A stretch of 64,000 nucleotides of DNA from Betaproteobacteria bacterium (GCA_025356445.1 JANXSZ010000007.1:124001-188000); one strand, 5' to 3'; shown: positions 54,863 to 64,000, counted from the stretch's first letter. The notes: a model not told the origin generated them from the letters alone. Numbers and translations are program-made.

Positions 54863-54880
54863 GCTATCATTTTTGATAGC
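54863..54880. repeat. AT-rich palindrome GCTATCA-TTTT-TGATAGC
   Basis: Exact 7-bp arms around TTTT lie between the convergent peptidase and acyltransferase genes. The stop codon of the acyltransferase gene lies inside it. It may double as a bidirectional terminator, although the stem is AT-rich. Confidence 0.6.
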
Positions 54881-56882
54881 CTTCAGTTTTCTTTAAATAG
54901 TCTTTCAACACCACTTCACTGCCAAAAGGTGTGAGGTGGTGCTTGTCGAAGAAGTAAAAACGGTTGCTCTCATTCGCGTAGCAAAATACGGTGTTGCACA
55001 GGGTTTTGCCGGCTTCATAAAAATCAACACCAGGAAGTGCTTGCTTCAGCGTCTCCACACCTGCGTTGTACTGCTGGCGCTGCTGGGCAAATTCTGCGAC
55101 GGAAATACGGCACAGCGCAGGGTCTGTCTCGGCAAAACGGCTCGCGCAATCCAACGGATTTTTATCCAAACTGTGGGTGTCTTTGAAAAACACCAGCTTT
55201 TTACCCGCAGCTTTGAGTTGATAAACTAATCGGATATTGCCCCGAATAAAAGCGTCATACTGCGTTATAGATTTTCCAGTTTCATCAAAATAATCAAATG
55301 AAATATACCCTTGCTCTGGCGTAAAAACGGCAGCAGAGTGGGCAATGATGATGGTTTTAACGGATGGCATGGCCAGTGCCGTTTGCACTGCATCAGCCGC
55401 AATAGCCCTGCAATTGTTACCATAATTTCCACTGAAGGTAGGTCTGTGCGTGAAGTCAGGGTACAGCATGCAACTGTGCGCAGCGATAATCAGCGTCTTC
55501 ATAGGGACTAAACCCAGCTTGGCGGCAGAATTCAAAGCCAAGCCGTGACTGTCCCCTACCACCAAAATCTCAGGTTCTGCACTGTTGGTCAGGCACACCT
55601 CTTCATTCAGTGGTTTTTTATTCAGAAGTCGCTCGCAAGATCCATCTGAATAGCGGGTTGCGTTATAGGCCTTGCCAAAATCAGGGAATTTCTGATCTAT
55701 GGCACGGTTATTAACCGTATCAAGTTTCCACAGCACATAGCCATAGCCGCACAGCAACAACGCAACAGCGCACAGCAGCGTCACCACCATGCCCTTGCGC
55801 TTGGGGTGACGCAGGGGTTTTTCAACATAAGCGTAAGTTAGCCATGCCAACACGACCGTCGCAGCAACGGCGGCAACACGGTAGGCTGCAGCAGGCGTCG
55901 ATCCTGTGACAATGCGGGCAAAGGACAGCACAGGCCAGTGCCACAGGTAGAGAGGGTAGCTGATGAGGCCAAACCAGACCATCACCGGATTTGTAAGTAC
56001 GGCACCGGCAACAGGTGTTTGCTTCAGCGATGAAAGCACCAAAAAAGCCCCCACGACCGGTACGGCAGCCCACCACCCGGGAAACGGCAGGCCATCGTTC
56101 AGGCAGATGATAGCCGCAGCAATCAGCAGCAGCCCCATTAACTGACGACTCTGGGGCCAAGCCGCTACAGCAGCTGTACGGTATTGCATCAAATAAGCCA
56201 ATACACCACCGGCAAACAGCTCCCAAAACCGTGACCAAGGCACATAAAACGCGGACACGGTATCTTTTGTCAGGATGTAATACAGACCCATCGAGAAAGA
56301 CAGCGCCATGAGCGCCAGTACGATAGATAAGAAATGCTTTTTAAACTTCCAGATTAAAAAAAGTATAGGAGGCCAGACAATATAAAACTGCTCTTCAATA
56401 CCCAGTGACCACAAGTGCAGCAAGGGTCGGGTATCAACTTCTGAATTGAAATAATTAGCAGCCTCGCGCCATAAAGCAAGATTGGCAAGAAATGACAAAC
56501 CAGTAGCGGTGTGTTTACCTAAAAACTCATACTCATTAGACAGCAGTACAAACCAGCCTATGACCATACAACTGGTTAAAACAAACAACAGTGCTGGGAA
56601 CAACCGTCGAATACGGCGGGCATAAAAATCACGGTAACTGAAACAATGGTTTTCTAGATTTTCAAAAATCTTACCGCTGATTAAAAAACCTGAAATAACA
56701 AAGAAAATATCAACACCAACAAAACCACCCCGTAAAAAATCAGGGAAGGCATGAAAGCACACGACTGACAGCACAGCAATAGCGCGCAAACCGTCAATAT
56801 CGCGGCGATAGTCTGTTTCGTTGGAAGACAATGACAAAGACGTTGAACTGAGGGCCTGTGGCGTTGAGCGAGCAGAATTCAT
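54867..56882 (-). CDS. acyltransferase with C-terminal SGNH hydrolase domain (OafA/OafB-like)
   Basis: The 671-residue protein has an N-terminal ten-helix Acyltransferase_3 domain (about 22-370), with YRRDIDGLRAIAVLSVVCFH and GGFVGVDIFFVISGFLIS near its start. A C-terminal SGNH domain (about 440-671) carries the Ser in VVGDSHGLAL and the Asp-His pair in FFDKHHLTPFG. Such proteins O-acetylate LPS O-antigen, capsule or peptidoglycan. The ATG at 56882 is chosen because the upstream one overlaps dnaB. Its DNA has AT-rich stretches unlike its neighbours, and it separates dnaB from other genes, which suggests acquisition. Confidence 0.85.
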   Translation of the reverse strand: MNSARSTPQALSSTSLSLSSNETDYRRDIDGLRAIAVLSVVCFHAFPDFLRGGFVGVDIFFVISGFLISGKIFENLENHCFSYRDFYARRIRRLFPALLFVLTSCMVIGWFVLLSNEYEFLGKHTATGLSFLANLALWREAANYFNSEVDTRPLLHLWSLGIEEQFYIVWPPILFLIWKFKKHFLSIVLALMALSFSMGLYYILTKDTVSAFYVPWSRFWELFAGGVLAYLMQYRTAAVAAWPQSRQLMGLLLIAAAIICLNDGLPFPGWWAAVPVVGAFLVLSSLKQTPVAGAVLTNPVMVWFGLISYPLYLWHWPVLSFARIVTGSTPAAAYRVAAVAATVVLAWLTYAYVEKPLRHPKRKGMVVTLLCAVALLLCGYGYVLWKLDTVNNRAIDQKFPDFGKAYNATRYSDGSCERLLNKKPLNEEVCLTNSAEPEILVVGDSHGLALNSAAKLGLVPMKTLIIAAHSCMLYPDFTHRPTFSGNYGNNCRAIAADAVQTALAMPSVKTIIIAHSAAVFTPEQGYISFDYFDETGKSITQYDAFIRGNIRLVYQLKAAGKKLVFFKDTHSLDKNPLDCASRFAETDPALCRISVAEFAQQRQQYNAGVETLKQALPGVDFYEAGKTLCNTVFCYANESNRFYFFDKHHLTPFGSEVVLKDYLKKTEGYQK

Positions 56883-56901
56883 GTGTCTTAAAAATTGAAC
56901 G

Positions 56902-58326
56902 TCAATAATCTCCGCCACCACCGCCGGAAGCCAGTGACTCAAACCGCGTAAGGTGCTTCAAGAAAGCCAGTTTAACGGTGCCTGTGGGGCCGTTCCGCTG
57001 TTTTCCGATAATCACTTCAGCTACGCCAGGCTCTTTGGAGTCTTTGTTGTAATAATCATCGCGGTAGATGAACATGATGACGTCGGCATCCTGCTCGATC
57101 GCACCCGATTCGCGCAAATCGCTCATCATAGGGCGCTTGTCGGTGCGGGTTTCCACACTTCGGTTCAGCTGAGACAAGGCAATCACGGGACACTGCAATT
57201 CTTTGGCCAGCATTTTCAAACCGCGTGAAATTTCACTCAGCTCGGTAGCCCGGTTTTCACCGCTGCTCGAAGAGCCGCTCATCAGTTGCAAATAATCCAC
57301 CACAATCAGACCCAATTTGCCGCATTGACGCGCCAAACGGCGGGCATTGGCACGTAACTCTGTGGGCGTGAGTCCTGGGGTTTCGTCGATATGCAGGGAG
57401 ATATTGCGCAGCTTCTCGATAGCTTCAGTGAGGCGCGGCCATTCTTCATCGGTCAATTTACCTGTGCGCAAGTGACCTTGGTCAATACGGCCAATCGAAC
57501 CCACAATACGAACTGCGAGCTGTGAAGCGCCCATTTCCATCGAGAAAATAGCGACTGGCAGGCCCTCATTCAAAGCGACATGCTCAGCAATATTCACTGC
57601 AAACGCTGTTTTACCCATACTGGGGCGGGCTGCCAGCACCACCATGTCACCGGCCTGGAAGCCTGAAGTCATGCGATCAAGATCGTAAAAACCAGTGGGT
57701 ACGCCCGTGATGTCATTGGGGTTGTTGGCCATCTCCTCCACACGGTCAAGCAACTGCACCACCAGGGTGTCCATCCCCTGAAAGCCTTGCTTCATCCGCG
57801 AGCCTTCTTCACCGATATTGAAGATTTTTTGCTCGGCCTCATCCAAAATTTTGGCAACAGGCTTGCCTTGCGGATTGAAGGCACTGGTGCTGATCTCGTC
57901 GCTCGCACTCACCAGCTTACGCAGGATGGCACGCTCGCGCACGATCTCGGCATAACGACGGATATTGGCAGCGCTAGGTACGTACTGCGCCAGCGAATTC
58001 AGGTAGCCAAGCCCACCAATCTCATCGGCCTTGCCCTGATTTTGCAGATGTTCGTTAACGGTAATCACGTCGGCAGGCTTGTTGGCCTCCACCAAGGCAG
58101 CCACAGCAGCAAAGACCAAACGGTGCTCGTAACGGTAAAAATCGTCATGCTTGAGCAAATCCCCAACCCGCTCCCAAGCCGTGTTGTCGAGCAGCAAACC
58201 GCCCAGCACACTGGATTCAGCCTCAATCGAGTGGGGTGGAATGCGCAGCTGCGCGATTTGGCGGTCGGCACTGGAGGCGGTGTACGGTGTATCGCCTGCG
58301 TCCAGCGTGGAAAGGTCATCGGTCAT
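56902..58326 (-). CDS. dnaB: replicative DNA helicase
   Basis: DnaB unwinds DNA ahead of the replication fork and recruits primase. The 474-residue protein has an N-terminal domain (PHSIEAESSVLGGLLLDN near residue 31) and the RecA-like core. The Walker A region AARPSMGKTAFAVNI is near 230, and Walker B-type LIVVDYLQLMSG follows. No intein is present. A terminator separates it from rplI, so it has its own transcript. It follows the ribosomal S6-PriB-S18-L9 genes as in many proteobacteria. Confidence 0.97.
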   Translation of the reverse strand: MTDDLSTLDAGDTPYTASSADRQIAQLRIPPHSIEAESSVLGGLLLDNTAWERVGDLLKHDDFYRYEHRLVFAAVAALVEANKPADVITVNEHLQNQGKADEIGGLGYLNSLAQYVPSAANIRRYAEIVRERAILRKLVSASDEISTSAFNPQGKPVAKILDEAEQKIFNIGEEGSRMKQGFQGMDTLVVQLLDRVEEMANNPNDITGVPTGFYDLDRMTSGFQAGDMVVLAARPSMGKTAFAVNIAEHVALNEGLPVAIFSMEMGASQLAVRIVGSIGRIDQGHLRTGKLTDEEWPRLTEAIEKLRNISLHIDETPGLTPTELRANARRLARQCGKLGLIVVDYLQLMSGSSSSGENRATELSEISRGLKMLAKELQCPVIALSQLNRSVETRTDKRPMMSDLRESGAIEQDADVIMFIYRDDYYNKDSKEPGVAEVIIGKQRNGPTGTVKLAFLKHLTRFESLASGGGGGDY

Positions 58327-58396
58327 GGTGGGTTCCTTGAGAACTTGATGCTAAGGCACCAGCCAAAGTGCGACAAAACGGCATCGTCATCGTGTC

Positions 58397-58436
58397 AAAA
58401 ACAAAAGCCGCCAAGGCTTGCACCCAGGCGGCTTTT
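58397..58436 (-). terminator. rho-independent terminator of the rpsF-priB-rpsR-rplI operon
   Basis: On the minus strand AAAAGCCGCC pairs with GGCGGCTTTT around a 14-base loop, followed by GTTTTT. It lies 16 bases after the rplI stop codon. Confidence 0.85.
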
Positions 58437-58452
58437 GCAGGGCAGAAATCGC

Positions 58453-58905
58453 TTACGCGGTTTCGCCGAGCACGGTCACAGTGATTTCGCAAACCACGTC
58501 GGTGTGCAAAGCCACGCTCACGGTGCTCTCACCAGTGACCTTGATAGGGCCATTGGGCATGCGCACTTGGGCTTTAGCGACTTTGTAGCCTTGCTTGTTC
58601 AGCTCGTCTGCAATGTCTGCGTTGGTGACGGAACCGAACAAACGGCCATCGACACCGGCTTTTTGCGTCACTTTGATGACGCTACCAGAAAGCTTGGTGC
58701 CTTCGGCTTGGGCTGCAGCCAACTTGGCAGCAGCTTCTTTTTCCAACTCAACACGGCGAGCAGCAAACTCAGCCTTGTTGGCTTCGGTCGCACGGCGAGC
58801 GAGGCGGGTGGGGATCAAAAAGTTACGGGCGAAACCATCTTTCACCTTGACGATATCGCCGAGGCTGCCGAGGTTGGCGACTTTGTCGAGCAGAATAATT
58901 TGCAT
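58453..58905 (-). CDS. rplI: 50S ribosomal protein L9
   Basis: L9 binds 23S rRNA and stabilises the ribosome base. The 150-residue protein has the N-terminal [30 protein letters not shown] motif region, an extended middle helix rich in Ala, Glu and Lys, and the C-terminal domain ([20 protein letters not shown]). It is the last gene of the operon and is followed by a terminator. Confidence 0.97.
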   Translation of the reverse strand: MQIILLDKVANLGSLGDIVKVKDGFARNFLIPTRLARRATEANKAEFAARRVELEKEAAAKLAAAQAEGTKLSGSVIKVTQKAGVDGRLFGSVTNADIADELNKQGYKVAKAQVRMPNGPIKVTGESTVSVALHTDVVCEITVTVLGETA

Positions 58906-58918
58906 GGTCGTCTCTACC

Positions 58919-59200
58919 TTAGATCTTGTGCTGGTCGCTGTAAGGCAACATGGCCAGGAAGCGTGAACGCTTGATGGCGGTATTGAGTTGGCGCTGGAAA
59001 ATCGCGCGCGTGCCGGTCAGGCGTGCGGGGATGATCTTGCCGTTTTCGCCGATAAAGTCACGCAAGGTGTCGATGTCTTTGTAGTCAATCTCAACCACAC
59101 CAGTGACGGTGAAGCGGCAAAAGCGCTTGCGCTTGAACAGCAGCGATTGGGTATTGCGCTTGGGGCGCTTGTCTTTATTAAACTTCTTGAACGTTGCCAT
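58919..59200 (-). CDS. rpsR: 30S ribosomal protein S18
   Basis: S18 binds S6 and 16S rRNA at the 30S platform. The 93-residue protein ends with the typical [20 protein letters not shown] and [11 protein letters not shown]. It lies in the rpsF-priB-rpsR-rplI operon. rplI starts 13 bases after its stop. Confidence 0.96.
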   Translation of the reverse strand: MATFKKFNKDKRPKRNTQSLLFKRKRFCRFTVTGVVEIDYKDIDTLRDFIGENGKIIPARLTGTRAIFQRQLNTAIKRSRFLAMLPYSDQHKI

Positions 59201-59258
59201 GATGGGCTTTCTTATTCAGTGAAGGACAGTGTCACGGGGACGCTCTGGCCTTCGGAAA

Positions 59259-59642
59259 TCATTGAAGGGGAACTTCTTCTTGAAAAGCTTGAATGTGGAA
59301 CACGAGCTGCTTACTGGGCTGAGGTTTAGACCTGAACGCCGCCATAAAACCGGTGAATCGCCAAGTGCTGCCTACTGTTTGTTTAACCAATCGCTCTGCC
59401 AGACTGCCTAGTGCAATGGCTTTCACCACCACATTGATTTGCCTGCTTTGCCCGGCTTCAAGAACTTCTGACTCGTGAGCGAGTTCAATGTCCAAGGCTG
59501 GCATGCCAGCAGGGGTGTAGCGCAAGGCTTTAAGGGCTTCTATCTGAGCAGTAAGAACAAAAATGTTCGTGGCAGGGTTAGCAGCAGGAAGGCTTGTGGC
59601 TGGATGAGCAGCCTGATCGCCGGTTTGCGTGTTACTCAACAA
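59259..59642 (-). CDS. priB: primosomal replication protein N
   Basis: PriB is a single-stranded-DNA-binding primosome protein used in replication restart. The 127-residue protein has the conserved core LRYTPAGMPALDIELAHESEV near residue 40 and VVVKAIALGSLAERL near 70. No ATG precedes this core; TTG at 59642 (or 59639) is the likely start, with no obvious ribosome-binding site, so it may depend on coupling with rpsF, which stops 4 bases upstream. It lies between rpsF and rpsR, its usual place. Confidence 0.9.
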   Translation of the reverse strand: MLSNTQTGDQAAHPATSLPAANPATNIFVLTAQIEALKALRYTPAGMPALDIELAHESEVLEAGQSRQINVVVKAIALGSLAERLVKQTVGSTWRFTGFMAAFRSKPQPSKQLVFHIQAFQEEVPLQ

Positions 59643-59646
59643 TCAA

Positions 59647-60012
59647 TCAGTTCGTGAATTCAGCTTGCTGGGTTTTACGGGCTTCTTCGCGCTCGACGGT
59701 TTTCATCATCGACGAAGGGCCGGTATCAGCCTTGGACTTTTGCACAGTCATGTGGCGCAGCACAGCGTCGTTGAACTTGAAGGCATGCTCCAGTTCAGCC
59801 ATCACAGCCTGATCCGCTTCAATGTTGACGCACAGGTAGTGAGCCTTGGCCAGCTTATTGATAAGGTAAGCCAATTGGCGGCGACCCCAGTCTTCCACGC
59901 GGTGGATTTTTCCGCCGCCAGTGGTGATGAGGGTCTTGTAACGCTCTAGCATGGCTGGAACTTGCTCGCTTTGATCCGGGTGGATCAGCAAGATGATTTC
60001 ATAATGACGCAT
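59647..60012 (-). CDS. rpsF: 30S ribosomal protein S6
   Basis: S6 forms a dimer with S18 on the 30S platform. The 121-residue protein starts [19 protein letters not shown] and has the conserved [23 protein letters not shown] region near residue 64. It heads the operon with priB, rpsR and rplI. AAGGAG precedes the ATG. The ~90-base leader may carry the S6:S18 autoregulatory RNA structure. Confidence 0.97.
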   Translation of the reverse strand: MRHYEIILLIHPDQSEQVPAMLERYKTLITTGGGKIHRVEDWGRRQLAYLINKLAKAHYLCVNIEADQAVMAELEHAFKFNDAVLRHMTVQKSKADTGPSSMMKTVEREEARKTQQAEFTN

Positions 60013-60104
60013 GTATTCTCCTTAAGGAAAAGCCCGTTGTTTTCTCAACCGAGCGGTAAGTCGCCCGCTGCGTCTAATAGCGGTACGACAAGGCAAAGCC
60101 TAAG

Positions 60105-60110
60105 ATTATA
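60105..60110 (-). promoter_or_regulatory. -10 element of the rpsF operon promoter
   Basis: TATAAT on the minus strand overlaps the 3' end of the symporter gene, about 93 bases before rpsF. A good -35 was not found. The leader could hold the structure through which S6:S18 controls the operon in other bacteria. Confidence 0.45.
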
Positions 60111-62172
60111 TGCTGGATTCGGTAGGCGTGACCAAGCTGACCAACCATGTGACAGCAAAGCCCAGGGGCACACCAAACACACCGGCAGATACCGCCTGAA
60201 TACCACACCACATACCGCCGCCCTGGCCCAGGCCCAGCCAGCCCCGAAAGGCGGGCGTGTTGACCACCATGTAATAGGCAGTAATGCCCAACCCGGCCAG
60301 CATGCCTACCGTCGCCCCTGCCCCAGTGGTACGCCGAGAGAAAATACCCATCACCATGGCAGGTACAAAGGCGGCACCCGCCAGCGAAAACGACGCGGCC
60401 ACCAAAAACAAAATCTCACCTGGTTTTTGCGCTGCCACATAGGCCGCCGCCAAAGCAACCACAAGCAGTACAAATTTGGACAAAATCACCAACCTTGTCG
60501 CATTGCCATGGCGCTCAGATTCTTTCAGGTAAATATCATGTGCCAGAGTGTTCCCAATGGTCAGCAATAAACCATCAGCGGTAGAAAGTGCCGCCGCCAA
60601 CCCACCGGCAGCCACCAACCCGGACACCACATATGGCAAGCCGCCCAGCTCGGGCGTTGCCAGCATGACAATGTCAGCCCCCAGGCGCAGCTCGGCAAAC
60701 TGCAAAATACCATCGTGGTTAACGTCTTGCACCGACAGCAAACTGGGGTCTAACTTGGCCCACTGGGCGATCCAGGTGGGCAGGGCATCAAAAGGCTGCC
60801 CGACCAAATCCATCATCACCTCGTACTTCACCAGAATGGCCAGGGCTGGTGCACTGACATACAACAACACAATGAACAACAGCGACCACGCCACTGAAGA
60901 ACGCGTTTCAGCCACATTGGGTGTGGTGTAAAAACGGGTCAACAGATGAGGCAAGCCCATCGTGCCCACCATAAGGCAAAACATCAGCGCCAAAAAGTTA
61001 CGCCGACTCAACTCAAATACCTGTTGCTCAGCAGGTGTGCCATCCGGATCGCCTGCGAACACCTGGGCGACAGGCGGGATACCTCCCAATGGCTTGGCAC
61101 GCTCCAGATTGTCTTGGCGCTGGCGTGTCCATTTTTCGCGTGCTGAAGCAGCGTCTTTGGGTACATTGGCCAACTCACGGGTGGCGGCAAACATCGCTGA
61201 GGCATCGGCGCCATTGGCACGCAGCAGTTTCAGTTTCGCCAGTGCCAACATGCGATCCGTGGCCAAAGCAGCCTCCACATTGGCCAGTTTAGATTCGAGT
61301 TGCTGGGCCGTTCGCACATAGGACTCCACCACCGCACGCTCAGCGGGGTCGGCCAGCAGTTGTGCTTCGCGTTGGGTTATTTTTTCAATCTGCGCCCCGT
61401 AAACCAAGGGTGCCAGCGGGTTGCCCAATTGCTTATAGGCTATCCACGATACAGGCACCAGAAATGCCAGCACCAAAATAATGTACTGCGCCACCTGCGT
61501 CCAGGTCACGGCTCGCATGCCTCCCAAGAACGAGCACACCAGTACGCCGCTCAACCCCAGCAAGATACCGATTTCAAACCGCACGCCCGTCAAGCGCGAG
61601 GTAATCAGCCCCACGCCGTAAATTTGTGCCACGACGTAGATGAACGAGCACAACACCGTGGCCATCGCGGCAATGCGGCGCGGCCAGGGGCTGGCGTAGC
61701 GCCAAGCAAAAAAATCAGGCACTGTGTACAGCTTCAAACCGCGCAAATAGGGTGCCACCAACAGACCAACGAGGCAGAACCCGCCCGTCCAGCCCAGCAC
61801 GTAGGCCAGCCCGCCCACCTGGGTGGGTGAACCGGCAAAGCCCTGTAAATAGAGGCCCCCGGCCAAGCTTATGAACGACGCGGCACTCATCCAGTCTGCC
61901 GCTGTGGCCATGCCGTTATAAATGGCAGGCACTCGACGACCGGCCAGGTAATACTCGTCCACATCGGTGGTGCGGCAGTACAAACCGATGGCGGTGTACA
62001 GCGCAATCGACGCAAACAAAAACACACCACCCACCCATTGCCGCGACAAGCCGACCTTCTCAGCCACGGCCATCACCAGTAAAAAAGCCAGCAGACAGGC
62101 CACATAAATCCCCAGGATTTTGTGTAACCGCCGCTTGAAGGCCGGATAGGTTTCGCCTTCCCTCAGGATCAT
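60106..62172 (-). CDS. sodium:solute symporter family protein (acetate/propionate permease-like, large subunit)
   Basis: The 688-residue protein has about thirteen to fourteen membrane segments. It matches the VC_2705/ActP-like sodium:solute symporter subfamily, with MATAADWMSAASFISLAGGLYLQGF near residue 90 and ARGGMRAVTWTQVAQ-like GGMRAVTWTQ near 230. A long charged insert (about 265-400) lies between membrane segments. It overlaps the small DUF4212 gene by 4 bases, the usual two-subunit arrangement. Substrate is probably a short carboxylate. Confidence 0.88.
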   Translation of the reverse strand: MILREGETYPAFKRRLHKILGIYVACLLAFLLVMAVAEKVGLSRQWVGGVFLFASIALYTAIGLYCRTTDVDEYYLAGRRVPAIYNGMATAADWMSAASFISLAGGLYLQGFAGSPTQVGGLAYVLGWTGGFCLVGLLVAPYLRGLKLYTVPDFFAWRYASPWPRRIAAMATVLCSFIYVVAQIYGVGLITSRLTGVRFEIGILLGLSGVLVCSFLGGMRAVTWTQVAQYIILVLAFLVPVSWIAYKQLGNPLAPLVYGAQIEKITQREAQLLADPAERAVVESYVRTAQQLESKLANVEAALATDRMLALAKLKLLRANGADASAMFAATRELANVPKDAASAREKWTRQRQDNLERAKPLGGIPPVAQVFAGDPDGTPAEQQVFELSRRNFLALMFCLMVGTMGLPHLLTRFYTTPNVAETRSSVAWSLLFIVLLYVSAPALAILVKYEVMMDLVGQPFDALPTWIAQWAKLDPSLLSVQDVNHDGILQFAELRLGADIVMLATPELGGLPYVVSGLVAAGGLAAALSTADGLLLTIGNTLAHDIYLKESERHGNATRLVILSKFVLLVVALAAAYVAAQKPGEILFLVAASFSLAGAAFVPAMVMGIFSRRTTGAGATVGMLAGLGITAYYMVVNTPAFRGWLGLGQGGGMWCGIQAVSAGVFGVPLGFAVTWLVSLVTPTESSI

Positions 62173-62495
62173 GGCTGTGCCTTCGCTTTTTCAGCGCTGT
62201 GCTCGGCCCGGTCAACTCGGTTATCGGCCCTGTTAGCGGCCCAAGCGTACACAAACACGATCAGCACAAAAACAACCAAAAGTCCCTGCGAGGCCAACCA
62301 AAAACTGACGGGCCATGTCCCCAGGCGCATCTGCAAGTCTCGCGCAAAAAACATCAGCCCAAACGAGGCGAAAGCCCAAACCAGCAACAGCACCGTACGC
62401 AGCCAACCCAAAGAGTCTGCTGCGCCCGCCACACGCAATGAAGCCTTCGACGGCTCCTTGAAAAAGGCTTCAGTGCGCTCTGGTTGGGCTGACAT
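62169..62495 (-). CDS. DUF4212 small subunit of the sodium:solute symporter
   Basis: The 108-residue protein has two membrane segments (about 30-50 and 65-85), with RDLQMRLGTWPVSFWLASQG between them. DUF4212 proteins are small partners of the VC_2705-type symporter. Its stop overlaps the symporter start (ATGA). A GCTATAA-type palindrome lies just upstream. Confidence 0.88.
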   Translation of the reverse strand: MSAQPERTEAFFKEPSKASLRVAGAADSLGWLRTVLLLVWAFASFGLMFFARDLQMRLGTWPVSFWLASQGLLVVFVLIVFVYAWAANRADNRVDRAEHSAEKAKAQP

Positions 62496-62496
62496 A

Positions 62497-62513
62497 GCTA
62501 TAAAAATTATAGC
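62497..62513. repeat. AT-rich palindrome GCTATAA-AAA-TTATAGC
   Basis: Exact 7-bp arms surround AAA, immediately upstream of the DUF4212 start codon and after the ppsA stop. Position between same-strand genes suggests a regulatory or terminator role, or a repeat insertion. Confidence 0.6.
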
Positions 62514-62526
62514 ATTACATCACTGT

Positions 62527-64000
62527 TTACGACGCTCTGGCGGCAGCCAGCAGCTTCCAGGTTTCAATCACCGAATCTGGATTGAGCGAAATGGATGCAA
62601 TACCTTCATCGGCCAGCCAAGTAGCAAAGTCGGGATGGTCACTGGGGCCTTGGCCACAAATACCCACGTACTTGCCCGCCGCCTTGCACGCGGAAATGGC
62701 CAAGCGCAGCATGGCTTTGACCGCAGGGTCACGCTCATCGAAATCAACGGCCAGCACTTCCAGACCCGAGTCCCGATCAAGACCCAGCGTCAACTGCGTC
62801 AAATCATTGGAACCGATCGAGAAGCCATCAAAGTATTCCAGAAACTGCGCAGCCAAAATCGCATTGCTCGGCACTTCGCACATCATGATGTGGCGCAGAC
62901 CGTCCTTGCCACGTGGCAGGCCGTGCTGAGCCAGCAGCTTGGTGACTTTCTCAGCCTGCCCCAGGGTACGCACAAACGGCACCATGATCTCAACGTTGGT
63001 CAGGCCCATGTCGGCGCGTACCCGCTTCAGCGCTGCGCACTCCATGGCGAACGCTTCACCAAACTCTTCACTGATGTAGCGTGCTGCACCTCGGAAACCC
63101 AGCATGGGGTTCTCTTCTTCCGGCTCATAGCGCGAGCCACCAATCAGCTTGCGGTACTCGTTGGATTTGAAATCAGACAAGCGAACAATTACTGGCTTAG
63201 GCCAGAAGGCCGCTGCAATCGTGGCTATACCTTCTGCAACTTTATCGACAAAGAAAGCGCGAGGTGAAGCGTGCCCACGGGCCACCGATTCCACCGCTTT
63301 CTTCAAATCAGCATCGACATTCGGATAGTCCAAAATCGCTTTCGGATGCACGCCGATGTTGTTGTTGATGATGAATTCCAGCCGCGCCAGACCCACGCCC
63401 TTGTTGGGCAATTGGCAGAAATCAAACGCCAGCTGTGGATTGCCTACGTTCATCATGATCTTCAAGTCCAAATCAGGCATGGTGCCGCGCTCGACTTGGG
63501 TGATTTCGGTTTCCAGCAGACCGTCGTAAATGAAGCCGGTATCGCCTTCGGCGCAGCTCACCGTCACCAGCGTGCCGTCTTTCAGCGTTTCGGTGGCATC
63601 GCCACAGCCCACCACGGCAGGAATACCCAGTTCACGCGCAATGATGGCAGCGTGGCAGGTGCGGCCCCCCCGGTTGGTGACGATGGCGCTGGCGCGCTTC
63701 ATCACCGGCTCCCAGTTCGGGTCGGTCATGTCGGTGACGAGCACATCGCCAGGCTGCACTTGGTCCATCTCGCTGATGTGGTGCACCAAACGCACGGGGC
63801 CAGTACCTACTTTTTGACCGATCGCACGGCCTTCGGCCAGCACATTCGAGCGTCCTTTGAGTTTGTAACGCAGCTCAGCCTTGTCCCCTTGCTGGCTTTT
63901 CACCGTCTCAGGACGCGCTTGCAGGATGTAAATCTGGCCATCGGTGCCATCTTTGCCCCATTCCACATCCATGGGTCGGCCATAGTGCTTCTCAATGACC
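62527..64000 (-). CDS. ppsA: phosphoenolpyruvate synthase, C-terminal part (5' end outside window)
   Basis: PpsA converts pyruvate and ATP to PEP, AMP and phosphate for gluconeogenesis. About 490 residues are visible, the frame being open to the window end. The phospho-His domain has [21 protein letters not shown] (catalytic His). The C-terminal TIM barrel has [15 protein letters not shown] and [18 protein letters not shown] with the PEP-binding set, ending [15 protein letters not shown]-like [11 protein letters not shown]. The N-terminal ATP-binding domain is missing from the window. Confidence 0.95.
   Translation of the reverse strand, partial: VIEKHYGRPMDVEWGKDGTDGQIYILQARPETVKSQQGDKAELRYKLKGRSNVLAEGRAIGQKVGTGPVRLVHHISEMDQVQPGDVLVTDMTDPNWEPVMKRASAIVTNRGGRTCHAAIIARELGIPAVVGCGDATETLKDGTLVTVSCAEGDTGFIYDGLLETEITQVERGTMPDLDLKIMMNVGNPQLAFDFCQLPNKGVGLARLEFIINNNIGVHPKAILDYPNVDADLKKAVESVARGHASPRAFFVDKVAEGIATIAAAFWPKPVIVRLSDFKSNEYRKLIGGSRYEPEEENPMLGFRGAARYISEEFGEAFAMECAALKRVRADMGLTNVEIMVPFVRTLGQAEKVTKLLAQHGLPRGKDGLRHIMMCEVPSNAILAAQFLEYFDGFSIGSNDLTQLTLGLDRDSGLEVLAVDFDERDPAVKAMLRLAISACKAAGKYVGICGQGPSDHPDFATWLADEGIASISLNPDSVIETWKLLAAARAS

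Noticed and set aside
56902-58326. Intein or insertion in dnaB
   Set aside because: The protein is continuous at 474 residues with normal spacing of Walker motifs.

Overview
The window is ordinary betaproteobacterial chromosome, almost certainly from the Burkholderiales and most likely the Comamonadaceae (Rhodoferax/Polaromonas/Acidovorax-like). The evidence is the protein sequences, the exbB-exbD-lpxK-ycaR-kdsB-adk order, a phasin gene with PhaR-like operators, orphan Bug (TctC) receptors, and short AT-rich palindromes of the GCTAT...ATAGC type. No rRNA, tRNA, prophage, IS element or CRISPR array was recognised. Both ends cut through genes: a FAD-linked oxidase at the left and phosphoenolpyruvate synthase at the right. 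Species cannot be named from this alone.

Layout. 1-3.7 kb (+): end of a FAD-linked oxidase, a small ABM monooxygenase, a CcdA/CcdB toxin-antitoxin pair with a candidate operator, then thyA-folA and a DUF4337 membrane protein. 3.7-13 kb (-): nine genes in one direction. They are HDAC-like deacetylase, thioesterase, nitroreductase, pncB, NhaD-type transporter, 2-hydroxyacid dehydrogenase, rmuC and two c-type cytochromes. 13-17.5 kb: phasin with a well-formed promoter and two dyads, NADP-isocitrate dehydrogenase (-), a tiny His/Lys-rich secreted protein, DUF192 and a Bug receptor. 17.5-25.9 kb: sodB and xseA (-), then the exbBD-lpxK-ycaR-kdsB-adk envelope/nucleotide block (+), then asparaginase (-) divergent from lexA (+) across two SOS boxes. 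26-31 kb: a conserved hypothetical, a 2-hydroxyacid dehydrogenase, an MFS carrier and FimV (-).

31.3-37.1 kb (+) is an acyl-CoA catabolic cluster: 3-hydroxyacyl-CoA dehydrogenase, PaaG-like isomerase/hydratase, Crp/Fnr regulator, APH-family kinase and an ACAD10/11-type acyl-CoA dehydrogenase. It resembles a split form of the ACAD10/11 kinase-dehydrogenase that acts on 4-hydroxyacyl-CoAs, and it is the most interesting functional prediction here. 37.3-40.1 kb: oligopeptidase A and a DUF4124-glutaredoxin protein. 40.1-46.2 kb is a sugar-acid island: galactarate dehydratase (-) divergent from two Bug receptors, a 2-hydroxyacid dehydrogenase and a Tat-exported SMP-30 lactonase. The shared intergenic region carries an exact 13-bp inverted pair. 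46.2-54.8 kb: rpiA, pyrD, hom, alaA, a DUF498 protein, bcp, phoH and ypfJ. 54.9-64 kb (-): an acyltransferase-SGNH surface-modification gene with AT-rich stretches, dnaB, the rpsF-priB-rpsR-rplI operon, a cation/acetate-type symporter pair (with DUF4212) and the C-terminal part of ppsA.

Most of the window is core metabolism. No clearly new multi-gene system is proven. The best leads are the split ACAD10/11-like cluster, the sugar-acid island with its inverted operators, the ccdAB pair, SOS boxes shared with an asparaginase gene, and a tandem DnaA-box site between xseA and exbB.
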